Below are positions 58,593 to 64,000 of a stretch of DNA of 64,000 nt, one piece after another (position 1 is the first letter of the stretch; each line of letters begins with the position of its first letter). Origin of the DNA: a virus; the IMG/VR virus record IMGVR_UViG_3300024259_002152, positions 124,001 to 188,000 of that record. The stretch is one strand, 5' to 3'. The translations under genes were made by a program, and so were the position numbers. Under the pieces are notes generated by a model. It saw nothing but the letters and a program-made list of their open reading frames with translations, was not told where the DNA came from and searched no databases.

Positions 58593-60144
58593 AAAATATC
58601 ATATCAAAAATGATGAATTATCTAAAAATGTTGTTATAATATGTTGCCCATGGTTGTTTCAAAATCAGGTAGAATTTAAGTCTCAGAATTTGGGTCTTGC
58701 TTATGTCGGTAATTTTATAAAAGAATGTGGACATAATATTCTCAAATATATAGATCCGATGATGTTTGGTGGAGAAGATGTTAAACAGAAGATAGAATGT
58801 AACAATTATAATATATATAGATTTGGTCATGGCGATGAATGGATTATCGATAAAATTCCAGATAATGTTGATTATATTTTTATTAATGCTCCATTTACAG
58901 ATTCTCGTTTAGCTTTATATCCTCTATGTAATAAAATTAAAAAAGTTATGCCTCATATCAGAATAGTAATAGGTGGCATATTGGCAACTTCATCTCCTCT
59001 AGAAGTTATAAGGAATTGTGGCATTGATATTGTCGTCAAAGGGGAGGGAGAAATAGCTTCTGCCAGGATATTAAGAGAAGATAATTTATCAGAAATACCA
59101 GGTATAGCATATAAGATAGGAATAGACGTAGTTGAAAATGACGGGCTGGCAGAAAAAGTTTATGATATAAATTGTCTTCCTGGTTTATCTGATGTATCGT
59201 TTATCCCTATAGGGGAATATATTAAATGGTCTCCCAGGGGCAACAGGGCGGATATTACATTGTCCTATATTACTTCTAGAGGGTGTCCTTTTAGTTGTAA
59301 TTTTTGTTCTGTTCCGACAAATAAGCAAGCGTTAAGAGAGCTTGATACCGATAGGGTTATTCATGAAATAGATTTTTTTATTGATGAATATAAAATAAAT
59401 CATTTGGAAATAGAGGATGATAATTTTACATTTAATCATGATCATTCTCGTCCTATTGTAAACCATATAGCCGAATTAAGAGAAAATGGTGTTGATATAT
59501 CTTTATCATTTCCTAATGGGGTCATGATTTATTCTTTGGATAAAGATGATATATTGGGGTTTAAGAAAGCTGGGGTTGAAATTGTTTATTTGCCAGTTGA
59601 ATCTGGTGATATTAAAAATTTGATACTCATGAATAAACCTTATGCTTTTGAGCATCTGGATAAATCGTTAGAAGTGGCTAGATGGTGTAAGGAAGTGGGC
59701 ATAGAATCAGGGGCATTTTTTATTATAGGTTATCCAGGTGGAAGAGTTAAGAGTTTTAAATATAGGGATTTTATTTTAAGTCACTATAAAAATGACATAA
59801 TTGATTATAATGATGATTCTTTATTGGTTATGGGGGAGGATCAAAAATCGTTTGAAAAAACTTTTCAATTTATGAAAAAGATAAAGGCTCAGGGAGTTTC
59901 ATTTATAACTCCTTTAATTGCAACTCCCTATCCTTCCACGAATTTGTATAATGTATGTAGTGAAAATTCTTGGTTTAGACATGAGGATGATATAAATCGT
60001 ATAGTAACTATTTCTTATCAAGATTTAAAAGAAGAATTCATTAATATCTCAACCCCATGGTGCTCAAATTCCGATATATATGATAGATGGCAGATGGTTA
60101 GAGATAATTTTGATATTAAAAACAATGTCATAAAAGAAAAATAA
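58576..60144 (+). CDS. Cobalamin-binding radical SAM enzyme
   Basis: 522 residues. An N-terminal B12-binding-like domain (about 20-170: NLGLAYVGNFIKECGHNILK, VDYIFINAPFTDSRLALYPL, IRIVIGGILATSSP, VKGEGE) precedes the radical SAM core at about 230-450 with SRGCPFSCNFCSV (CxxxCxxC), LEIEDDNFTF and GAFFIIGYPGG. This order is typical of class B (cobalamin) radical SAM methylases and rearranging enzymes. The reaction could be methylation of an unactivated carbon on a sugar. Unusual inside a phage glycan operon. It needs cobalamin and S-adenosylmethionine from the host. Confidence 0.88.
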   Translation: MNQLIKKYHIKNDELSKNVVIICCPWLFQNQVEFKSQNLGLAYVGNFIKECGHNILKYIDPMMFGGEDVKQKIECNNYNIYRFGHGDEWIIDKIPDNVDYIFINAPFTDSRLALYPLCNKIKKVMPHIRIVIGGILATSSPLEVIRNCGIDIVVKGEGEIASARILREDNLSEIPGIAYKIGIDVVENDGLAEKVYDINCLPGLSDVSFIPIGEYIKWSPRGNRADITLSYITSRGCPFSCNFCSVPTNKQALRELDTDRVIHEIDFFIDEYKINHLEIEDDNFTFNHDHSRPIVNHIAELRENGVDISLSFPNGVMIYSLDKDDILGFKKAGVEIVYLPVESGDIKNLILMNKPYAFEHLDKSLEVARWCKEVGIESGAFFIIGYPGGRVKSFKYRDFILSHYKNDIIDYNDDSLLVMGEDQKSFEKTFQFMKKIKAQGVSFITPLIATPYPSTNLYNVCSENSWFRHEDDINRIVTISYQDLKEEFINISTPWCSNSDIYDRWQMVRDNFDIKNNVIKEK

Positions 60145-60172
60145 ATTAACATATTTTGTGAAGGTCATGAAC

Positions 60173-61159
60173 ATGAATACAAAAGTTATTGCTGAGATCG
60201 GTGTTAATCATAATGGAGATTATGAGTTATCTAGAAAAATGCTTAAATCAGCCAGTGAGAGCGGTGCTAATATCGTTAAATTTCAAACCCACATAGCAGA
60301 TAAAGAAATGATAGGTGATATAGGAAAATATGCCACTATATTTCCTACCATTTACGATCATATAGATAATTTGAGTTTATCTTTTGATGAAATGAAAAAT
60401 CTCAAAACTTACTCGGATGAATTAGGAGTAGAATTTTTATCAACTCCGTTTAGCGTAGAGGCTGTAGATTGGTTAGAGGATATAGGGGTTAATGCTTATA
60501 AGATAGGATCTGGAGAAACTGATGATTTTCTTTTATTAGAAAGAATATGTAGAACTGGTAAACTTATTCTTATATCTACAGGTATGAGTTCTATGGAAGA
60601 AGTAAATAAAATGGTACATTTTTTAAATAGTATGAATGCTAATTTTATTTTAATGCAATGTACTTCTCATTATCCTGCTTCTTATGATGTTATTAATTTG
60701 AAGGTTCTTGATGTGTATAGAAAAGAATTTAATTGTAATGTAGGGTTGTCTGATCATAGTCCTAGTATTTATACCTCATTAGCTGCTGTTGCTATGGGCG
60801 CAATCGTTGTGGAAAAACACTTTACCATAGATAAAAGTTTACCTGGCACAGATCAAGAAGGATCTATTTTACCAAACGAATTAAAAGAGATGGTGAAAGC
60901 CATAAAAATAGTAGAAGAATGTATGGGCGATGGAAATAAAAATTCCGTTATTATTGATGAAAATGTTATGAAATTATTTAAACATGGAATAGTCGCTAAA
61001 AAGGATTTGGCTAAAGGGGATGTGATAGGAGTAGAGGATATAGCAAGTAAAAGGCCTTTAGTTGGAATTCCTTCATGTGAATATCAGAATGTGATAGGAA
61101 AGAGTATTAAAAATAGTATTCTAAGAGATAGTCCAATTTTATTCGAAGATATATCATAG
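60173..61159 (+). CDS. neuB: N-acylneuraminate/nonulosonate synthase (NeuB) with SAF domain
   Basis: 328 residues from ATG 60173 (AAGG eight bases upstream; GTG 60158 also in frame). VIAEIGVNHNGDYELSRKML with GANIVKFQTHIADKEMI is the canonical NeuB start (NHNG); VGLSDHSPSIYTSLAAVAMG and IVVEKHFTIDKSLPGTDQEG complete the barrel. The last 70 residues (HGIVAKKDLAKGDVIGVEDI) are the SAF/antifreeze-like domain. This is the complete one of three NeuBs and most likely active: PEP plus ManNAc (or similar) gives the nine-carbon acid. Confidence 0.95.
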   Translation: MNTKVIAEIGVNHNGDYELSRKMLKSASESGANIVKFQTHIADKEMIGDIGKYATIFPTIYDHIDNLSLSFDEMKNLKTYSDELGVEFLSTPFSVEAVDWLEDIGVNAYKIGSGETDDFLLLERICRTGKLILISTGMSSMEEVNKMVHFLNSMNANFILMQCTSHYPASYDVINLKVLDVYRKEFNCNVGLSDHSPSIYTSLAAVAMGAIVVEKHFTIDKSLPGTDQEGSILPNELKEMVKAIKIVEECMGDGNKNSVIIDENVMKLFKHGIVAKKDLAKGDVIGVEDIASKRPLVGIPSCEYQNVIGKSIKNSILRDSPILFEDIS

Positions 61160-61170
61160 GAAGGTTTGGA

Positions 61171-62115
61171 ATGGATGATTATTATTCTACATTTGATGAT
61201 AAAAGAATAACTCATATCATTGATATGATTAGAAAGATCCAGAAAATTGACACGGTAAATTTCACTGAATTAGATTTAACGAAATACAAAAAAGACATAT
61301 CGTATTTATATCCTATACATAATTTTTACAGGTTTATATACCCCATACTTCTAAGAAATAAAATGGAAGATATTGGCATAGGTGATAAAATAAAAGATCC
61401 AGTTGAGAAAATTTATGGTGAGGGGCGAGAATTTAGTATTTTTGAGTCTCATCATATAAATTTAGATACGGGTTTCTTTATTAATCAATTTATTAAGGAT
61501 AATAATGTTAAAACTATTTTAAACTGCGGCACGGGTTCGGGATCTAGCGTAGCGTATGCTCAGATGGGATTGAAAGATGTTCATGTTACAACGATTGATC
61601 ATATGCAAGAATTTTCTAGGATATCTAAATTTATAATAGATATTTTAAGAGATATTGGATTTCCTTTGGGCGATGATATTAATTATATAGATGTTGATTT
61701 ATGTGAGTTAAAAGATACAGATTGTCAACATGGGTATGAATCTTTTTTATTCACAAATAGATTTAGAAAAGTTTATAAAAAACATCATTCCCTTATATCT
61801 TATGATATAAATTTTGAAAATAAATTCGATATGATAATACTTGACGGTCCGTCGTTTTTTAGATTTCCTACTTTATTGAAAGCTGTTAATTTTTTGAATA
61901 ACGATGGTTATATTCTATTTGAATATTGCAGACAAGAAATAAGAATAATAAAAAAACTTAAGATAAATATATTGGAAGAAAAAGGGAGAAGTATGGATAA
62001 ATCAATAAAGATTAGGTCGAAGGGTGACGAGTTGGTTAGAGCTTTTACTGTTATCAGGGGAGAAGATTTTAAAAAGGTTATAGAACCATTCATAAAGGTG
62101 CGAAATGATATTTAA
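61171..62115 (+). CDS. Rossmann-fold methyltransferase-like protein
   Basis: 314 residues. VKTILNCGTGSGSSVAYAQM is a motif I-like glycine-rich loop, DVHVTTIDHMQEFSRISKFI gives the strand-2 acidic end, and KFDMIILDGPSFFRFPTLLK with AVNFLNNDGYILFEYC are strand-4/5 elements of class I methyltransferases. DGPS resembles FkbM-type active regions. The first 110 residues are an unknown domain. It sits between NeuB and NeuC, so it may modify the nonulosonate or its precursor. Overlaps NeuC by 11 nt. Confidence 0.65.
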   Translation: MDDYYSTFDDKRITHIIDMIRKIQKIDTVNFTELDLTKYKKDISYLYPIHNFYRFIYPILLRNKMEDIGIGDKIKDPVEKIYGEGREFSIFESHHINLDTGFFINQFIKDNNVKTILNCGTGSGSSVAYAQMGLKDVHVTTIDHMQEFSRISKFIIDILRDIGFPLGDDINYIDVDLCELKDTDCQHGYESFLFTNRFRKVYKKHHSLISYDINFENKFDMIILDGPSFFRFPTLLKAVNFLNNDGYILFEYCRQEIRIIKKLKINILEEKGRSMDKSIKIRSKGDELVRAFTVIRGEDFKKVIEPFIKVRNDI

Positions 62116-63238
62116 AAAAATATGTTATATTACTTCCAGCCGTTCTGATTATGCTAAAGTAAAAAATCTTCTAAAACAAATAAACGAGGACGATGAGTTT
62201 GAGCTGTACATAATAGCCACTAGCGCTCAAATTAAACAAAGATTTGGAGATGGTGTTCAAGAATTAATTGATGATGGTTTAACAATACATAAAAGAGTTG
62301 ATTGTATGGTTGAGGGAGACAATAGGCTTGCAATGTTAAAATCATCAGCCATGGAAATATATGAATTAACGAATATTATAGATGAATTAAAACCTGATCT
62401 TGGCCTAGTAGTTGGAGATCGTTTTGATATGTTGACTTCTGTATATGTTCTTTCTATGATGAATATACCAATTGCCCATATACAGGGGGGAGAAAAAACA
62501 GGAACGATAGATGATGTTATAAGGGATGTTATGACCAAATTTGCTCATATCCATTTTGTTTCAAATGAAGATGCTAGGCAAAGAGTTGAGTCTTTATCGG
62601 AAGATAGACAATACATTTATAATGTCGGTTGTCCTAGCTTTGATTATATAAAAAGTTTAGATATACCTGACGATATTGATTATAATATTTTATTGCCTTT
62701 TTGTAAAGACGATATTGATATTAGTAAAAAAGATGATTATTTTATTGTAATCGTACACCCAAACGTGGCGATAGAAGAAGATATAGATATGAAAATAATC
62801 TTAGATGCATTAGATAATTTTGAGAATAAAAAAGCTATTTTTTATCCAAATACAGATCCATTTCATCAAAAGATTATTAATGCTATTAATAGAAAACACG
62901 ATTATATGAAATTTAAACATATCTCTATGGAATGTTTTATGATGTTACTTAAACATTGCAAATGTATGATTGGTAATTCAAGTAGTGGTATCCGAGAAAC
63001 GTGTTTTTTTGGTGTTCCAACAGTTAATATAGGTAGAAGGCAAGAAGGTAGACTGAGTGGAAAGAATGTAGTTAATGTTAAATGCTCTGAGGACGACATC
63101 GTTAGTGGAATAAAATCAGTTTATAATAAAACTTTTGAGCCAGAATATCTTTATGGTAATGGGGCTTCAAGTGATAAGATTGTGGATATTTTGAAATCTT
63201 ATGATAATTTTGAATATAAAAATATATGTATTAAATAA
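62105..63238 (+). CDS. neuC: UDP-N-acetylglucosamine 2-epimerase (hydrolysing), NeuC-type
   Basis: 377 residues, family-typical. KICYITSSRSDYAKVKNLLK begins the GT-B-like fold (SRSDY as in NeuC), LGLVVGDRFDMLTSVYVLSM and IPIAHIQGGEKTGTIDDVIR then DVMTKFAHIHFVS are diagnostic (GDR, H.qGGE...). The C-terminal MIGNSSSGIRETCFFGVPTV and VNIGRRQEGR (nucleotide loop) complete it. It converts UDP-GlcNAc to ManNAc plus UDP, the entry to Neu5Ac synthesis. It follows NeuB by one gene, so the two define a minimal pathway. Confidence 0.94.
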   Translation: MIFKKICYITSSRSDYAKVKNLLKQINEDDEFELYIIATSAQIKQRFGDGVQELIDDGLTIHKRVDCMVEGDNRLAMLKSSAMEIYELTNIIDELKPDLGLVVGDRFDMLTSVYVLSMMNIPIAHIQGGEKTGTIDDVIRDVMTKFAHIHFVSNEDARQRVESLSEDRQYIYNVGCPSFDYIKSLDIPDDIDYNILLPFCKDDIDISKKDDYFIVIVHPNVAIEEDIDMKIILDALDNFENKKAIFYPNTDPFHQKIINAINRKHDYMKFKHISMECFMMLLKHCKCMIGNSSSGIRETCFFGVPTVNIGRRQEGRLSGKNVVNVKCSEDDIVSGIKSVYNKTFEPEYLYGNGASSDKIVDILKSYDNFEYKNICIK

Positions 63239-63901
63239 ATGAAAACACTGGCAATATATTTAAATGTTAGAAAAAATAGTTCTAGATGCAAAAATAAACT
63301 TCTTAAATTTTTTGCAGGAACATGTTTGTTCGATATCGCCTTAAAGAAGCTAGAACAAGTGAGGTCGGATGAAAAATTTGTTTGTGCTTATGATAGAGAG
63401 TTTTTTGAATATCAACATAATTCTTCTATTAAACATTATGTTAGAAGTAAAGAATCTGTATCTATTGATGGGCCATTAACAAAAGTATTTGAATGTTATA
63501 ATTCTTTTCAGTCTGACTATGTTATGTTTCTCAATCCTTCTCATGCCCATTTAAGAGTAGATACGATACAATCTGCTGTAGATTTTTTTAAAGCATCTAA
63601 TTATGAGTCCATGACATCTGTAGAAAAGATTAATGACTGGATATTTGATAATGATGGGAAGTTATTATATCCTTCTGATTTGGCCCATGGAGATACTAAA
63701 AGAACAGATCCTTCATATAGGGCTGCACATGCTTTTCATATATATAGTAGAAAAAGATTTATAGATAATAATGGATTGATATGGCCATGGCTGAAAAATG
63801 ATCCTCATTTATTTGAAATATCAAAGATAGAATCTTTGGATGTTGATGATGAGGTTGATTTTAAAATTAGTGAGTCTGTATACCTAGCGCATCTCGATTA
63901 A
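63239..63901 (+). CDS. CMP-nonulosonate cytidylyltransferase-like protein, divergent
   Basis: 220 residues. LAIYLNVRKNSSRCKNKLLK stands where NeuA has ARgGSkgip.KN, so the P-loop-type sequence is altered (RKNSSRCKNKLL) while the Lys-Asn-Lys end is kept. VMFLNPSHAHLRVDTIQSAV corresponds to QPTSPLR..., and AAHAFHIYSRKRF to the last 'i.n.aiyi..' region. Position after NeuC and NeuB strongly suggests CMP activation of the acid, but loss of the RGGS argues for a changed nucleotide or a dedicated partner role. Starts 0 nt after neuC. Confidence 0.65.
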   Translation: MKTLAIYLNVRKNSSRCKNKLLKFFAGTCLFDIALKKLEQVRSDEKFVCAYDREFFEYQHNSSIKHYVRSKESVSIDGPLTKVFECYNSFQSDYVMFLNPSHAHLRVDTIQSAVDFFKASNYESMTSVEKINDWIFDNDGKLLYPSDLAHGDTKRTDPSYRAAHAFHIYSRKRFIDNNGLIWPWLKNDPHLFEISKIESLDVDDEVDFKISESVYLAHLD

Positions 63902-64000
63902 GATTCCAAAACTGATCTTGTTGATATGAGTATATTTTTATATCTTTGTTTATTAAATATACCAAAATTAATTTAAGAAATTTTCTGCTTCTATTTGTTT

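Noticed and set aside
63867-63998. Open minus-strand frame of about 43 codons running off the right edge, possibly the 3' end of a convergent gene
   Set aside because: It overlaps the coding end of the cytidylyltransferase-like gene, there is no family motif and every other gene is on the + strand; more sequence would be needed.
1-64000. CRISPR arrays, tRNA genes, insertion sequences or integrase/attachment sites
   Set aside because: Gaps are at most about 140 nt. I saw no regularly spaced repeats, no cloverleaf-like tRNA sequence, no transposase or integrase motif and no terminal inverted repeats.

Overview
The window looks like part of the chromosome of a large, A+T-rich bacteriophage (or phage-like element). 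All convincing genes (about 90) lie on the + strand, packed end to end with 1-20 nt gaps or ATGA/TAATG overlaps. Shine-Dalgarno sites (GGAG/AGGAG) precede many starts, so the translation system is bacterial, and TAA, TAG and TGA all act as stops, so there is no recoding. Small phage-type genes (Gp157-like, Dam, endonuclease VII-like, homing endonuclease, peptide deformylase, NADAR) are mixed with many unknowns. No terminase, capsid, portal, tail or polymerase gene was seen and no tRNA, so this is an accessory region. The host is not identifiable; DUF3326 and Ycf35/DUF1257-like genes hint at exchange with cyanobacteria-like lineages, but weakly.

Layout. 1-7.5 kb: DNA transactions (partial SpoVS-like protein, Gp157-like protein, Cys-rich YkgJ-like protein, glutaredoxin, PD-(D/E)XK-like nuclease next to a Dam methylase, UvrD-type helicase split by a 358-residue intein), then a CYTH protein and an acyl carrier protein. 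7.7-21 kb: small, mostly unknown proteins, eight of which end in the same C-terminal heptapeptide R-F-E-I-L-D-L or a close variant. Among them are DUF488, DUF3326, OGFr-like, DUF551-like, two Lys-tailed paralogues, a CMP-nonulosonate synthetase, a LAGLIDADG endonuclease and an MBL-fold hydrolase. 21-27.4 kb: NADAR, a receiver-like protein, a ribbon-helix-helix protein, a first NeuB, endonuclease VII-like, a KdsC-like phosphatase, two Ycf35-like paralogues, peptide deformylase and an AmmeMemoRadiSam-type radical SAM enzyme.

27.4-63.9 kb is one uninterrupted co-directional run of about 45 genes for glycan synthesis: GT-A and GT-B glycosyltransferases, Gmd and Fcl (GDP-L-fucose) with two fucosyltransferase-like proteins, FkbM/TylF/UbiG-type methyltransferases, DUF115/GT42-like proteins, two more NeuB, two more CMP-sugar synthetases, a NeuC epimerase, a B12-type radical SAM enzyme, a 2-hydroxyacid dehydrogenase and ParB-fold-like small proteins. 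Together they could build nonulosonate- and fucose-containing, methylated glycans, either on virion proteins or to remodel the host surface.

The most unusual signal is the shared C-terminal R-F-E-I-L-D-L tag on unrelated small proteins. It is conserved at protein level despite synonymous codon changes, as expected of a docking, packaging or clamp-binding peptide. All functional calls come from reading motifs by eye; no database search was run.
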